DNA of 64,000 nucleotides from Streptomyces fungicidicus (GCF_003665435.1 NZ_CP023407.1:992001-1056000), one strand, 5' to 3'; shown: positions 15,686 through 25,257, counted from the stretch's first letter. Notes: generated by a model not told the origin, from the letters alone. A program made the numbers and translations.

Positions 15686-16483
15686 ATGACTTCCTCGAAA
15701 CGACCACGCGCCCGCGCGCTGACGGGAGCACTCGCCACCCTGGGGCTCTCGGTTGGCATGATCATGACCACCGGAGCGAGCCCGGCGAACGCCGTCACCT
15801 GGCCCACCGCGAACGGCAGCCAGGCCGTCTCCTCCACCATCGCCGTGTCCGGTACCAAGGACTACGGGATGAAGCGCCTGTACGGCACAGGGGACCTCGG
15901 CTCCGGCAGCCAGGACGAGGACCAGGGCCCGATCCTGGAGCTGGCGGACGGCGCGGTCCTGAAGAACGTCATCCTGGGCGCTCCCGCGGCCGACGGCGTC
16001 CACTGCAAGGGCTCCTGCACGCTGCAGAACGTCTGGTGGGAGGACGTCGGCGAGGACGCCGCCACGTTCAAGGGCAAGTCGTCGGGGTCGGTGTACACCG
16101 TCAGCGGCGGCGGCGCCAAGGAAGCCAGCGACAAGGTGTTCCAGTTCAACGGCGCCGGGACGCTGAACGTGTCGAACTTCTCGGTCAAGAACTTCGGCAC
16201 GTTCGTCCGCTCCTGCGGCAACTGCTCCACGCAGTACAAGCGGACGATCAACCTCAACACCATCGAGGTGAACTGGAAGGGCAGCAAGCTCGCCGGCATC
16301 AACACCAACTACGGCGACAGCGCGACCCTGCGGAACATCACGATCATCGGGGACAGCAGCAAGAAGATCGTCCCCTGCCAGAAGTACATCGGCAACAACA
16401 CCGGCAAGGAGCCGAGCACCAACGGCTCGGGCCCGGACGGCACGTACTGCAAGTACGCGTCGTCCGACGTCACCTACAAGTAG
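15686..16483 (+). CDS. Secreted pectate lyase, polysaccharide lyase family 3
   Basis: A 265-residue secreted enzyme cleaving polygalacturonate by beta-elimination. A signal peptide (RARALTGALATLGLSVGMIM, ending ASPANA) precedes a right-handed beta-helix with the PL3 features: EDQGPILELADGAVLKNVILG, ADGVHCKGSCTLQNVWWEDVGEDAATFKG, KVFQFNGAGTLNVSNF and the Cys-rich FVRSCGNCSTQYKRTI. The acidic EDVGEDA region binds calcium in relatives. There is no carbohydrate-binding module. AAGGA precedes the ATG. It stands alone between a LacI-type promoter and a long terminator. Confidence 0.93.
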   Translation: MTSSKRPRARALTGALATLGLSVGMIMTTGASPANAVTWPTANGSQAVSSTIAVSGTKDYGMKRLYGTGDLGSGSQDEDQGPILELADGAVLKNVILGAPAADGVHCKGSCTLQNVWWEDVGEDAATFKGKSSGSVYTVSGGGAKEASDKVFQFNGAGTLNVSNFSVKNFGTFVRSCGNCSTQYKRTINLNTIEVNWKGSKLAGINTNYGDSATLRNITIIGDSSKKIVPCQKYIGNNTGKEPSTNGSGPDGTYCKYASSDVTYK

Positions 16484-16504
16484 GTCCCCCGGCCCCCCAC
16501 GGGC

Positions 16505-16548
16505 AGCGGCCGTACGAGGCGTCCCGCGCGGCGCCTCGTACGGCCGCT
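16505..16548. terminator. Strong terminator between pectate lyase and paaX-type genes
   Basis: A perfect 17-bp stem (16505-16521 with 16532-16548) and a 10-nt loop lie between convergent genes. It is one of the most stable hairpins in the window and should stop transcription from both sides. Confidence 0.8.
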
Positions 16549-16571
16549 CGCGCGGTCCGCCCCGCCCGCCC

Positions 16572-17333
16572 TCACACGCCGCCGACGCGCGAGCGGATCT
16601 CTCCCGTCAGCTCCCGCCGGTATCCCGCGTAGGCGGCCCGCAGCGCGTCACCGGGCCAGCCGGCCGGCAGCAGGCCGGGCGGCAGCACGGGGTCGGTGAG
16701 CAGATGCCGCACGACGGCGGCGAACGCGGCGAGCCGGTCGGCGGGACGGCCGGCGCCGTCGATGCGGCCGAGGAGCGTGCGGGCGGTGCCCACCCAGGCG
16801 TCCAGCGGCCACAGGCCCGCGGCGAGCTCCCGCGCGGGCCGGCCGGGGCGGGCGGTGCAGCGCTCGGCCACCTCGTCGAGCCCGGCGGGCAGGCCGCGCT
16901 CCAGGTTGGCGGGCCGCAGCCACACCCCCTCGCGGAGCTCTGCGAGCCGGAGGGCGGTCAGCCGCGCACGGAGGTCCGCGCGTTCGGCGGGACCCCGGCC
17001 CGTCGCGGTGATCACCACCAGCTCCCAGTCGCCGTCCCACGCGCGCGTGCGCGGCTCCACGGAATCGTCCTGGCGGCGCCGGCGTTCCAGCAGCCGGTCA
17101 CTGAGGCGGTAGCCGGTGTCCGTGCGCCGCAGGTCACCGGCGGCGACCATGCGGCTGAGCGCGGCGCGGAGCGTGGACCCTCCGACGCCGAAGCCTTCCA
17201 GGAGCCGCCCGAGGTCCTTCGCCGCAAGCTCCGGCGGATCCGCGCCCAGCAGCAGGCTCAGGACGACCGACCGCGCGGAGAGGGGACGCGGCAGCGCCTC
17301 GTCCGGGGCCGGCGCCGGTTCGTTGCTCCGCAT
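16572..17333 (-). CDS. PaaX-family transcriptional regulator
   Basis: A 253-residue regulator with the PaaX layout: an N-terminal GntR-like winged helix (SARSVVLSLLLGADPPELAAKDLGRLLEGFGVGGSTLRAALSRM, here quoted as two adjoining parts in the protein at residues 18-62), a central domain beginning WDGDWELVVITATGRGPAER and a C-terminal helical domain (PARELAAGLWPLDAWVGTAR). E. coli PaaX represses phenylacetate catabolism and responds to phenylacetyl-CoA. Here the divergent neighbour is an AidB-like acyl-CoA dehydrogenase, so an acyl-CoA ligand is plausible. It starts at the ATG at 17333. Confidence 0.85.
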   Translation of the reverse strand: MRSNEPAPAPDEALPRPLSARSVVLSLLLGADPPELAAKDLGRLLEGFGVGGSTLRAALSRMVAAGDLRRTDTGYRLSDRLLERRRRQDDSVEPRTRAWDGDWELVVITATGRGPAERADLRARLTALRLAELREGVWLRPANLERGLPAGLDEVAERCTARPGRPARELAAGLWPLDAWVGTARTLLGRIDGAGRPADRLAAFAAVVRHLLTDPVLPPGLLPAGWPGDALRAAYAGYRRELTGEIRSRVGGV

Positions 17334-17359
17334 GGGGCCGTACTCTACGGCCGCCGACC

Positions 17360-17399
17360 GTGTTGCACTATTGCTGCGACTGTAGGGATGATGCAACAC
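17360..17399. promoter_or_regulatory. Candidate PaaX operator
   Basis: GTGTTGCA (17360-17367) and TGCAACAC (17392-17399) form a perfect 8-bp inverted repeat with a 24-bp gap, filling the 73-bp divergent region between the PaaX-type and acyl-CoA dehydrogenase genes. Both promoters must lie here too, so binding would control both genes. Confidence 0.65.
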
Positions 17400-17406
17400 T
17401 CGTGTC

Positions 17407-19080
17407 ATGGCCCTCACCCTGGCGGACGAGCAGCAGGGCGCCGGCACGCACGGCGCCACCCACGACGTCACCAACCAGCCCCCTCCCCTCTCCCCGTACG
17501 ACGCCTCCGACGACACCGCCCTGCTGGAGGGGCTGCGACGGGAGGGCGCCGGCTGGGCGGAGGAGGAACTGCGCCGGCTCGGCAGGCTGGCCGGCAGCGC
17601 GCAGGTGCAGGAGTGGAGCGACCGGGCCAACCGCCATGAGCCCGAACTGCGCACCCACGACCGGTACGGGCACCGGATCGACGAGGTGGAGTTCCACCCG
17701 AGCTGGCACCATCTGATGCGCACGGCCGTCGCCGAGGGGCTGGCCGCCGCACCCTGGGCGGACGAGCGGCCCGGCGCGCACGTCGTCCGCACCGCGGGCG
17801 GTCTGGTGTGGGGGCACACCGACGCGGGACACGGCTGCCCTACGTCCATGACGTACGCGGCGGTGCCCGCGCTACGCCGACAGCCGGAGCTGGCGAAGGT
17901 GTACGAGCCGCTGCTGACCAGCCGGGAGTACGAGCCGGGCCTGCGGGCGCCGGCCGGGAAGCGCGGGCTGCTGGCCGGCATGGGGATGACGGAGAAGCAG
18001 GGCGGTTCCGACGTCCGCACCAACACCACGACGGCGGCCCCGACCGCCGAACCCGGTGTCTACACCCTGCACGGGCACAAGTGGTTCACCTCGGCGCCGA
18101 TGTGCGACGTGTTCCTGGTGCTGGCGCAGGCCCCGGACGGGCTGTCGTGCTTCCTCGTGCCGCGCGTGCTGCCGGACGGCACCCGCAACACCTTCCGCAT
18201 CCAGCGGCTGAAGGAGAAGCTCGGCAACCGGTCCAACGCCTCCTCCGAACCCGAGTTCGACGGGACGGTCGCCTGGCTGGTCGGCCCGGAGGGACAGGGC
18301 GTGAAGACCATCATCGAGATGGTCAACTGCACCCGCCTCGACTGCGTGATGATGTCGGCGGCGCTGATGCGCAAGACGCTCGTCGAGGCGGGGCACCACG
18401 CGCGGCACCGCAGCGCGTTCGGGGCCCGGCTCGTGGACCAGCCGCTGATGCGCAACGTGCTGGCCGATCTGGCGCTGGAGTCCGAGGCCGCCACCACGCT
18501 CACCCTGCGCCTGGCCGGCGCGGCCGACCGCGCGGTGCGCGGGGACGCCGGGGAGGCCGCGTTCCGCCGGATCGCGACCGCGGTCGGCAAGTACTGGGTC
18601 ACCAAGCGGGGACCGGCCTTCACCGCCGAGGCCCTGGAGTGCCTCGGCGGCAACGGCTACGTCGAGGACTCCGGCATGCCCCGGCACTACCGGGAGGCCC
18701 CGCTGCTGTCGATCTGGGAGGGTTCGGGCAACGTCAACGCCCTCGACGTGCTGCGGGCGCTCGGCCGGGACACGGCGACCACGCAGGCGCTCTTCGACGA
18801 ACTCGCCCTGACGCGCGGGGCCGACGCACGCCTGGACGCGGCCGTGGCCGGGCTGAAGGACCAGCTGGCCGAGGGATCGCAGGCCGGCGCCAGGCGGCTG
18901 GTGGAGCGGATGGCCCTGACGCTCCAGGGCTCCCTCCTCGTCCGGCACGCCCCGCCCGCCGTCTCCGACGCGTTCTGCGCGACGCGGCTGGGCGGGGACT
19001 GGGGGTACTCCTTCGGCACGCTGCCGGTGGACGCCGGAGTGGACGCGATCCTCGGGCGGGCGCTCCCGGACGCCGGCTGA
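17407..19080 (+). CDS. AidB-like acyl-CoA dehydrogenase
   Basis: A 557-residue flavoprotein with the AidB-type long N-terminal domain (EWSDRANRHEPELRTHDRYG, DEVEFHPSWHHLM) rather than the usual 380-residue dehydrogenase length. FAD and substrate motifs follow: GMGMTEKQGGSDVRTN, GHKWFTSAPMCDVFLVLA, AEALECLGGNGYVEDSG, and LLSIWEGSGNVNALDVLRAL, whose WEGSGN is typical of AidB. E. coli AidB is induced by alkylation damage, but most homologues are of unknown substrate. The divergent PaaX-type gene and shared operator suggest acyl-CoA-dependent control. Confidence 0.9.
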   Translation: MALTLADEQQGAGTHGATHDVTNQPPPLSPYDASDDTALLEGLRREGAGWAEEELRRLGRLAGSAQVQEWSDRANRHEPELRTHDRYGHRIDEVEFHPSWHHLMRTAVAEGLAAAPWADERPGAHVVRTAGGLVWGHTDAGHGCPTSMTYAAVPALRRQPELAKVYEPLLTSREYEPGLRAPAGKRGLLAGMGMTEKQGGSDVRTNTTTAAPTAEPGVYTLHGHKWFTSAPMCDVFLVLAQAPDGLSCFLVPRVLPDGTRNTFRIQRLKEKLGNRSNASSEPEFDGTVAWLVGPEGQGVKTIIEMVNCTRLDCVMMSAALMRKTLVEAGHHARHRSAFGARLVDQPLMRNVLADLALESEAATTLTLRLAGAADRAVRGDAGEAAFRRIATAVGKYWVTKRGPAFTAEALECLGGNGYVEDSGMPRHYREAPLLSIWEGSGNVNALDVLRALGRDTATTQALFDELALTRGADARLDAAVAGLKDQLAEGSQAGARRLVERMALTLQGSLLVRHAPPAVSDAFCATRLGGDWGYSFGTLPVDAGVDAILGRALPDAG

Positions 19081-19119
19081 CGACCGGTCGCCGCACCGGC
19101 CCGACCTGCGGCGCAGCCG
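19074..19119 (+). terminator. Possible terminator after acyl-CoA dehydrogenase gene
   Basis: Nested inverted repeats CGGCTG/CAGCCG and CCGCA/TGCGG begin at the stop codon. The stem is interrupted, so this is only a candidate. Confidence 0.35.
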
Positions 19120-19206
19120 ATCCGGAGGTCACTGTCAGTGGTGGGGTGCAGACTGACCGGTGTCCAGAACGAAGACGTCGAAGGGGACGTCGCGGAGGTG
19201 ATCGGC

Positions 19207-20292
19207 ATGACCGAGGTACTGCTCGCCGTGGGCACCCGCAAGGGCCTGTTCATCGGGCGCCGGAGAGGTGGCGCCTGGGAGTTCGACGAAAGCCCCTACT
19301 TCAACGCGCAGGCCGTGTACTCGGTCGCCATCGACACCCGTGGCCGCAGCCCGCGGCTGCTGGCCGGAGGGGACAGCGCGCACTGGGGCCCCTCGGTGTT
19401 CCACTCCGACGACCTGGGGCGCAGCTGGACGGAACCGGCCCAGCCGGCGGTCAGGTTCCCCAAGGACACGGGCGCTTCGCTGGAGCGGGTCTGGCAGCTG
19501 CACCCGGCCGCCGCCGAACCCGACGTGGTGTACGCGGGGACGGAGCCGGCCGCGCTGTACCGCTCGGAGGACCGCGGGGAGACCTTCGAGCTGGTCCGGC
19601 CGCTGTGGGAGCACCCCACCCGCGACAAGTGGGTGCCGGGCGGCGGCGGTGAGGGCCTGCACACCGTGCTGACCGACGCACGCGACCCGCGGGCCGTGAC
19701 GGTGGCCGTGTCGACGGCAGGCGTGTTCCGCACCCTGGACGGCGGCGCGAGCTGGAGCCCCTCCAACTCCGGGGTGGCGGCGGTGTTCCTGCCGGACCCG
19801 AACCCGGAGTTCGGGCAGTGCGTGCACAAGGTCGCCCGGGACGCTGCCGACCCGGACCGCCTGTACCTGCAGAACCACTGGGGGGTGTACCGGAGCGACG
19901 ACGCGGGCGGCAGCTGGACGGACATCGGCGAGGGCCTGCCCTCCACGTTCGGTTTCACGGTGGTGGCCCATCCCCACCGCGGTGACACGGCGTACGTGTT
20001 CCCGATCAACGCCGACTCCGACCGGGTGCCGGCCGACCGCCGCTGCCGCGTCTTCCGGACGTCGGACGCGGGCAGGAGCTGGGAGCCGCTCACGGCGGGA
20101 CTGCCGCAGGAGGACCACTACGGCACGGTGCTGCGCGACGCGATGTGGCACGACGGCGCGGACCCGTCGGGCCTCTACTTCGGCAACCGCAACGGCGAGG
20201 TGTACGCCTCGGCCGACGACGGCGACAGCTGGCGGCAGTTGGCGTCGCACCTGCCGGACGTGCTGTGCGTGCGCGCCGCGGTCCTCGCATGA
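19207..20292 (+). CDS. BNR/Asp-box repeat beta-propeller protein
   Basis: A 361-residue protein with six Asp-box turns: [45 protein letters not shown] and ASADDGDSW. These mark the blades of a beta-propeller as in sialidases and YCF48-type proteins. No signal peptide is visible at [16 protein letters not shown] and catalytic sialidase residues cannot be identified, so no glycosidase activity should be assumed. The ATG at 19207 has GGAGG 8 nt upstream; a GTG further up would add 23 unlikely residues. It may be cotranscribed with the downstream ung gene, though ung has its own promoter signal. Confidence 0.82.
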   Translation: MTEVLLAVGTRKGLFIGRRRGGAWEFDESPYFNAQAVYSVAIDTRGRSPRLLAGGDSAHWGPSVFHSDDLGRSWTEPAQPAVRFPKDTGASLERVWQLHPAAAEPDVVYAGTEPAALYRSEDRGETFELVRPLWEHPTRDKWVPGGGGEGLHTVLTDARDPRAVTVAVSTAGVFRTLDGGASWSPSNSGVAAVFLPDPNPEFGQCVHKVARDAADPDRLYLQNHWGVYRSDDAGGSWTDIGEGLPSTFGFTVVAHPHRGDTAYVFPINADSDRVPADRRCRVFRTSDAGRSWEPLTAGLPQEDHYGTVLRDAMWHDGADPSGLYFGNRNGEVYASADDGDSWRQLASHLPDVLCVRAAVLA

Positions 20293-20361
20293 GCCGGACG
20301 CGCCGGACGGGGATCCCGTCGGGTCCCGGCCACGGGTTGATCTCCGCCGCCGTCACGGCAG

Positions 20362-20367
20362 TAGGGT
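20362..20367 (+). promoter_or_regulatory. -10 box TAGGGT of ung, probably leaderless
   Basis: TAGGGT ends 7 nt before the GTG of ung, with TTGATC (20337-20342) 19 nt upstream as a possible -35. No ribosome site lies between the -10 box and the start. Confidence 0.5.
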
Positions 20368-20374
20368 GACGCCC

Positions 20375-21052
20375 GTGGCACCACGACCCTTGAATGAAAT
20401 CGTCGAAGCGGGCTGGGCGAAGGCCCTCGAACCGGTGGCCGAACGAGTCGCCGGAATGGGGGACTTCCTGCGCGCGGAGATCGCCGCGGGACGCACCTAC
20501 CTGCCGGCCGGGGCGAACGTCCTGCGGGCCTTCCAGCAGCCCTTCGACGAGGTACGCGTCCTGATCGTCGGGCAGGACCCGTACCCGACCCCGGGGCACG
20601 CGGTGGGACTGTCGTTCTCGGTCGCGCCCGACGTGCGGCCGCTGCCGGGCAGCCTCATCAACATATTCCGGGAGCTGAACACCGACCTGGGCCTGCCCCA
20701 GCCGTCGAACGGCGATCTCACGCCGTGGACCCAGCAGGGTGTGCTGCTGCTGAACAGGGCGCTGACGACGGCCCCGCGCAAGCCGGGCGCGCACCGCGGC
20801 AAGGGCTGGGAGGAGGTCACCGAGCAGGCGATACGGGCGCTGGCCGGGCGGGGCAAGCCCCTGGTGTCCATCCTGTGGGGGCGGGACGCCCGCAACTGCC
20901 GTCCGCTGCTGGGCGATCTGCCGGCGGTGGAGTCGGCCCATCCGTCCCCGATGTCCGCCGACCGCGGGTTCTTCGGGTCCCGTCCGTTCAGCCGGGCCAA
21001 CGACCTGCTGATCCGTCAGGGCGGCCAGCCCGTGGACTGGCGTCTGCCGTGA
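20375..21052 (+). CDS. ung: Uracil-DNA glycosylase, family 1
   Basis: A 225-residue DNA repair enzyme that removes uracil from DNA, the first step of base excision repair. It carries the family-1 water-activating loop [17 protein letters not shown] (catalytic Asp at residue 68) and the leucine/minor-groove loop [19 protein letters not shown] with the catalytic His. The start is the GTG at 20375. Its stop overlaps the GTG of the next gene as GTGA, so the BadF-type kinase is translationally coupled. Streptomycetes often carry two ung genes; which one this is cannot be told here. Confidence 0.95.
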   Translation: MAPRPLNEIVEAGWAKALEPVAERVAGMGDFLRAEIAAGRTYLPAGANVLRAFQQPFDEVRVLIVGQDPYPTPGHAVGLSFSVAPDVRPLPGSLINIFRELNTDLGLPQPSNGDLTPWTQQGVLLLNRALTTAPRKPGAHRGKGWEEVTEQAIRALAGRGKPLVSILWGRDARNCRPLLGDLPAVESAHPSPMSADRGFFGSRPFSRANDLLIRQGGQPVDWRLP

Positions 21053-22056
21053 CCGGGAGCGGTTTCCTCGCCGTGGACTCCGGGGGCTCCGGTCTCCGGG
21101 TCGTCGTCGGGTCCCGCGGGCGCGGCCCGCTGGCCCGGGGCGCCACCGGGGAACCGGTCCGGACGGGGCCGCGGGGCATCGACCCCGGGCATCTCCTGGA
21201 GCAACTGGTCCCGATGGCACGGGGCCTGTGCGCGGAGGCCGGGATCGGGCGGCCGGACGCGGCCGTCGTCGGCGCGGCCGGGCTGGCCAGTCTGGGGGAC
21301 GCGCTGCGGGAGGAGCTGCCGGGCGCGCTGAGCCGGGAACTGGGCGTGCGGCGGACCGTGCTGGCCGCCGACGCGGTGACCGCGTACGTGGGCGCCGTCG
21401 GACCGCGGCCGGGGGCCGTGATCGCCGCCGGCACGGGTCTGATCGCGATCGGCACCGATCTGACCGGCTGGCGCCGGGCCGACGGCTGGGGGCATCTGCT
21501 GGGCGACTGCGGCGGCGGCGCCTGGATCGGCCGGGCGGGGCTGGAGGCGGCGATGCGCGCCCACGACGGGCGGGACGGGGGCTCCGCGCGGCTGCTGGCG
21601 GGCGCGGAGGACATGTTCGGTCCGGTGGCCGGGCTGCCCGGCCGGCTGTATCCGCGGACCGACCGGCCCGCGGTGCTCGCCTCGTTCGCGCCCCGGGTGG
21701 GCGAGTGCGCGGCCGGGGGCGACCCCGTCGCCGTGGGGATCCTGCGGGCCGCGGCCCGGCACATGGCCGACTCCGCCGCGGCCGTGTGCCCGGCGGCGGG
21801 CGAGCCCGTGGTGTCCCTCACCGGAGGCCTGTCGGGGATGGGCGCGGTGCTGCTCGGTCCCCTGGACGAGGAGCTGGCGGAGCGGCTGCCGCGGGCACTC
21901 CGGGTCGAGGCCGAAGGTGACCCCCTGTGGGGGGCGGTGCGCATCGCGGACGACCTCACCGCCGGCACTTTCACCCTCCCCGGTGACGAGAAGATGCTGT
22001 GCGTGAGCGGTCCGGCAGGTGAGGACGTCACCCGCGACTCCGGGGCCCGTACGTAA
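21049..22056 (+). CDS. BadF/BadG-type sugar kinase (N-acetylglucosamine kinase-like)
   Basis: A 335-residue ASKHA-fold ATPase. The phosphate-1 motif is [19 protein letters not shown], the connect and phosphate-2 region is [12 protein letters not shown], and a [22 protein letters not shown] stretch is typical of N-acetylglucosamine kinases of the BadF/BadG family. The likely reaction is ATP-dependent phosphorylation of an amino sugar, but benzoyl-CoA-reductase-type activators share the fold. The GTG start overlaps the stop of ung by four bases, and nothing else links the two functions. Confidence 0.83.
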   Translation: MTGSGFLAVDSGGSGLRVVVGSRGRGPLARGATGEPVRTGPRGIDPGHLLEQLVPMARGLCAEAGIGRPDAAVVGAAGLASLGDALREELPGALSRELGVRRTVLAADAVTAYVGAVGPRPGAVIAAGTGLIAIGTDLTGWRRADGWGHLLGDCGGGAWIGRAGLEAAMRAHDGRDGGSARLLAGAEDMFGPVAGLPGRLYPRTDRPAVLASFAPRVGECAAGGDPVAVGILRAAARHMADSAAAVCPAAGEPVVSLTGGLSGMGAVLLGPLDEELAERLPRALRVEAEGDPLWGAVRIADDLTAGTFTLPGDEKMLCVSGPAGEDVTRDSGART

Positions 22057-22096
22057 CTCATCAGACAAAACCGGACGGATACCGCTCACCTGCACC

Positions 22097-22113
22097 CTCC
22101 CCGAACAGGGGAG
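22097..22113. terminator. Short hairpin before CbiX-like gene
   Basis: CTCCCC-GAACA-GGGGAG, a 6-bp stem, lies 41 nt after the kinase stop and may terminate the ung operon. Confidence 0.35.
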
Positions 22114-22126
22114 CCCGGGAAACCAC

Positions 22127-22132
22127 TAACAT
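22127..22132 (+). promoter_or_regulatory. -10 box TAACAT of a probably leaderless gene
   Basis: TAACAT lies 8 nt before the ATG of the CbiX-like gene and no ribosome site intervenes. Confidence 0.4.
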
Positions 22133-22140
22133 GCGGCTAC

Positions 22141-23064
22141 ATGAGCACCCCCACTGGGCCCGCGTCCGGCCTGCCCGTACGAATGCCGCGCCCCCGCCAG
22201 CCCGGACGGCACCGCCGTCCCGAACCCCTGGTGGCTCCCGAGGGCGCGCCCGCGCTCGTCCTCGCCGTGCCGGGTACGCCCAGTGTTGCCACCCGCTCGC
22301 TCGCCGAAGAGGTCGTGAGCATCGCCCGTTCCGAGCTGCCCGGCCTCGACGCGCGGATCGGTTACCTCGACGGTGACGGCGAGGAGTTCCCCACGCTGCA
22401 GTCCGTCCTCGCGCACGCGGCCGAGGAGCGTACCGCCCGCTTCGAGCAGGCCCGCGCCGCCGGTATGGACGTGAAGGAGCCCGACGGCCCCGTCGCCGTC
22501 GTCGTGCCGCTGCTCGCCGGGCCGGACAGCGCGCTGCTGCGCCAGGTCCGGCAGGCCGTGATGGAGAGCCGCGTCGCGGCCGAGCTGACCGATGTGCTGG
22601 GTCCGCACCCGCTGCTCGCCGAGGCGCTGCACGTGCGGCTCTCCGAGGCCGGTCTGGCCCGCGCCGACCGCGCCCGCCTGTTCACCGTGGCGACCGCGGC
22701 GGACGGCATCATCCTGGCCTCCGTGGGCGGGGACGAGGCCGTGCAGGCGGCCGGGATCACCGGCATGCTGCTCGCCGCGCGCCTCGCCGTGCCGGTGATG
22801 GCTGCGGCCCTGGACCAGGAGGGCTCCATCGCCTCCGTGGCGGAGCAGCTGCGGGGCTCCGGTTCGCAGCAGCTGGCGCTCGCTCCGTACCTGATCGGCC
22901 CGGAGATCGACGCGAGCCTGCTCGCGGAGGCCGCGAAGGAGGCGGACTGCTCGGCCGCCGAGGCGCTCGGTCCGTACCCGGCGATCGGCAAGCTGGCCCT
23001 GGCCAAGTACACGACCGCGCTGGGCATCGCCCCGCAGCAGGCACAGAGCACCCCGGCCCACTGA
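22141..23064 (+). CDS. CbiX/SirB-like chelatase-fold protein
   Basis: A 307-residue protein with two weakly similar alpha/beta halves as in single-chain cobalt and iron chelatases: the first starts APALVLAVPGTPSVATRSLAEEV and includes VAVVVPLLAGPDSALLRQVRQAV; the second includes DGIILASVGGDEAVQAAGI and ALAPYLIGPEIDASLLAEAA. The usual metal-binding HG...R motif at the start of strand one (SHGS) is replaced by PGTPS, so chelatase activity is doubtful. It is probably a conserved actinobacterial paralogue of unknown substrate. No tetrapyrrole genes are nearby. A strong terminator follows. Confidence 0.65.
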   Translation: MSTPTGPASGLPVRMPRPRQPGRHRRPEPLVAPEGAPALVLAVPGTPSVATRSLAEEVVSIARSELPGLDARIGYLDGDGEEFPTLQSVLAHAAEERTARFEQARAAGMDVKEPDGPVAVVVPLLAGPDSALLRQVRQAVMESRVAAELTDVLGPHPLLAEALHVRLSEAGLARADRARLFTVATAADGIILASVGGDEAVQAAGITGMLLAARLAVPVMAAALDQEGSIASVAEQLRGSGSQQLALAPYLIGPEIDASLLAEAAKEADCSAAEALGPYPAIGKLALAKYTTALGIAPQQAQSTPAH

Positions 23065-23084
23065 CACCGGGCACACGACGCCGA

Positions 23085-23117
23085 AAGGGCCCGCCCCGCA
23101 TTCCGGGGCGGGCCCTT
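23085..23117 (+). terminator. Strong terminator after CbiX-like gene
   Basis: A perfect 14-bp stem (23085-23098 with 23104-23117) and a 5-nt loop lie 20 nt after the stop codon. Confidence 0.8.
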
Positions 23118-23667
23118 CGCCATGTCCGGTGCCCCCTCGTCCGACCGATGACCACCCGGGACGGCAGCACCGGCCGGACAGGCATTCACCGCCCGCGGCA
23201 CCGCGCAGCCGCGGGTCCTGGCACGCCGCCGCACCCGGCGGCAGAACCACCCCGGCCGCCCGGTGGCGGTCGACCCCCACGCTCCGCCCCGCGCATGCGC
23301 GACAGTCCGCACAGCGGCCAACGGGCGGGACTGCAGCACCGGACGGCCAGGACCCTCGACGCGCCGTCGGACACGACGGGCAGAACGCCCCCGGCCGGCC
23401 GGCGGCGGGCGGCCCCGCCGCCGTGCGTTGGGTCGGGCGCGTCCGCACGGAGGAGCGGAAGTCGGCCGGGGTGTCGGGCCGTCCACGCGGCTCTCTTCGG
23501 CGAGCCGTCGGCACGGCTCCGGCCGGTGACGGCGGTGGGAAGCCCGCGAAGGCCGTCCCGCGTGTGGCCGGGCGCGACCACGCGGGACGCGGTCCGCCCG
23601 GGGACCGGGCGGGTCGGTGTGCTGCCTGCCGGCCGGCCGGTGGGGGCGGGGGTTCGGTCTGTGGGGG
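23118..23667. other. 550-bp gene-free region
   Basis: No frame here has a plausible start, codon bias or family motif, and translations are Pro/Arg/Ala-rich. Two copies of a 26-bp block with 22 identical positions (23158-23183 and 23327-23352, both containing GCAGCACCGG) lie 169 bp apart. The region separates two convergent genes. Confidence 0.45.
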
Positions 23668-25155
23668 TCAGGCACCGACCAGTGGGGAGCCGGACGGGGC
23701 CCGGAGGGGCGCGGCCAGTTCGGCGAGGGCGCGTTCCAGGCCGTGCAGATGGGCCAGGGCGGGCCCGGTTCCCGCCGGGGCGGTCCGTGCGGCGAGGTCC
23801 CGGCCGCCGGTGAGCGCCTCGACGGCGGCCTCCACCCGCCGGCAGGCGGCGGCCAGACGGGCGTCGTGCGAGGCCTCCGGGTCGGCGGCGACGGCGACGA
23901 GGCCGCGGATCTCCCGGGCGCAGTCGTCGAGCAGGCCGAGCACCCGGCGGGCCCGGCGCTTGCGGCCCAGCATGGGGTTGAGCGGATGCACCAGCGGAGC
24001 GACCGAGAGCCGCACCCGGGCGAGCAACTGCTCCAGCTCCGCCACCGTCGGCGCCGGGTCGGCGCCCGCCGTCCCGACCAGCCGCGCCGCGGTCTGCGCG
24101 GTGCACGCGTGGACGCAGCGCAGCGCCCGCTGGATCCAGGCGTCGGTGACGCTGTGCGTGGTCACGGGCAGGACGAGGGCCACCGCGAGGGCGGCGCCCA
24201 GCGCGCCGACGCCGGTCTCCACCAGCCGCAGCGCCAGCAGACCGGGGGTGAGCACGCCCAGCAGGCCGTAGAGCATGGCCGCGAGCACCGTCACCCAGAG
24301 CATCATCCAGGTGTAGGACACGGCCGCCGTGTAGAAGATGCCGAAGACGGAGACGGCGACGACCAGGGCGGTGAGGGGCCCGTCGCCGTGCGCGGGAACG
24401 GCGACGAACAGCGCGAGCCCGATGCCGATGACGGTGCCGAGCACCCGCCGGAAGCCGCGCACCAGGGTCTCGCCGCGCGAGGTGGTGTTGACGAAGACCC
24501 ACCAGGTGGCGCCGACGGCCCAGTACCAGCGCTGACCGGACACCAGCTGGCCCATCACCAGGGCGAAGCCCGCGCCGGTGGTCGCCTGGATCGCCTGCCG
24601 GGTGGTGACGCGGGCCAGCCCGGTACCGGCGGGCGGCGGCGGGACGACGGCCGGGGGCAGCCGGCGCTCGTAGCACCACAGTCCGAAGCGCACCGCGGCC
24701 GCGGTGAGCACGGACAGCAGGACCGAGGCGGACACCTCGGCAAGCTGCTCCGTCCTCGCCTGCAGGAACTGCGCCGCGAAGTACATCATGAACGCGAAGA
24801 CCCCGAGGCTGTGCCCGCGCGGACCCCAGCGCCGGGCGTAGACGCCGAGTCCGACGACGGCGAGGAAGGCGAGGTCCCGCGCCACCGGGTGGTCGTGCAG
24901 CAGGGCCGCGGCGGCGAGCACCGGCAGTCCGGCGGCGGGCAGCAGGGCCGTGGTCAGGGCCTGCCCCCGGACGGTGGGGTCGGTGACGGTGAACAGGGCG
25001 AGCAGCGCGGCGAGGCCGCCGGTGACGGCACCGGTGAGCGAGTGTCCGGCCAGGGCGCAGACGACGACGGCAAGGCCGATGCCGAGCACGGCCCGCGCCG
25101 CGAAGCGCAGCCGGATCCGGCCCGGGTCCGGAGCCAGGAACACCCTCTTCAGCAC
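23668..25155 (-). CDS. FUSC-family membrane protein, second copy
   Basis: A 495-residue FUSC-type membrane protein. The N-terminal block holds about six helices (RAVLGIGLAVVVCALAGHSL to VLLSVLTAAAVRFGLW), a short Pro-rich linker (PPAVVPPPPAGTG) follows, then a second block (QAIQATTGAGFALVMGQLV to GALGAALAVALVLPV) with the conserved WWVFVNTTSRGETLVRGFRR. The C-terminal 140 residues form a helical cytosolic domain. It is not closely similar to the first FUSC protein of the window. I start at the GTG at 25155, preceded by GGGGG; the open frame upstream has no hydrophobic or family character. It is divergent from an Lrp-type regulator. Confidence 0.85.
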   Translation of the reverse strand: MLKRVFLAPDPGRIRLRFAARAVLGIGLAVVVCALAGHSLTGAVTGGLAALLALFTVTDPTVRGQALTTALLPAAGLPVLAAAALLHDHPVARDLAFLAVVGLGVYARRWGPRGHSLGVFAFMMYFAAQFLQARTEQLAEVSASVLLSVLTAAAVRFGLWCYERRLPPAVVPPPPAGTGLARVTTRQAIQATTGAGFALVMGQLVSGQRWYWAVGATWWVFVNTTSRGETLVRGFRRVLGTVIGIGLALFVAVPAHGDGPLTALVVAVSVFGIFYTAAVSYTWMMLWVTVLAAMLYGLLGVLTPGLLALRLVETGVGALGAALAVALVLPVTTHSVTDAWIQRALRCVHACTAQTAARLVGTAGADPAPTVAELEQLLARVRLSVAPLVHPLNPMLGRKRRARRVLGLLDDCAREIRGLVAVAADPEASHDARLAAACRRVEAAVEALTGGRDLAARTAPAGTGPALAHLHGLERALAELAAPLRAPSGSPLVGA

Positions 25156-25257
25156 GTACCGCCCCCTGGGATTCGTTGGTGTGCGCCGTGGCACGAAAAA
25201 GGCGCCGCGGGGTCCGCAGCGCCATCGACTCGTCCATATCAGCATCTCACCCACCAG

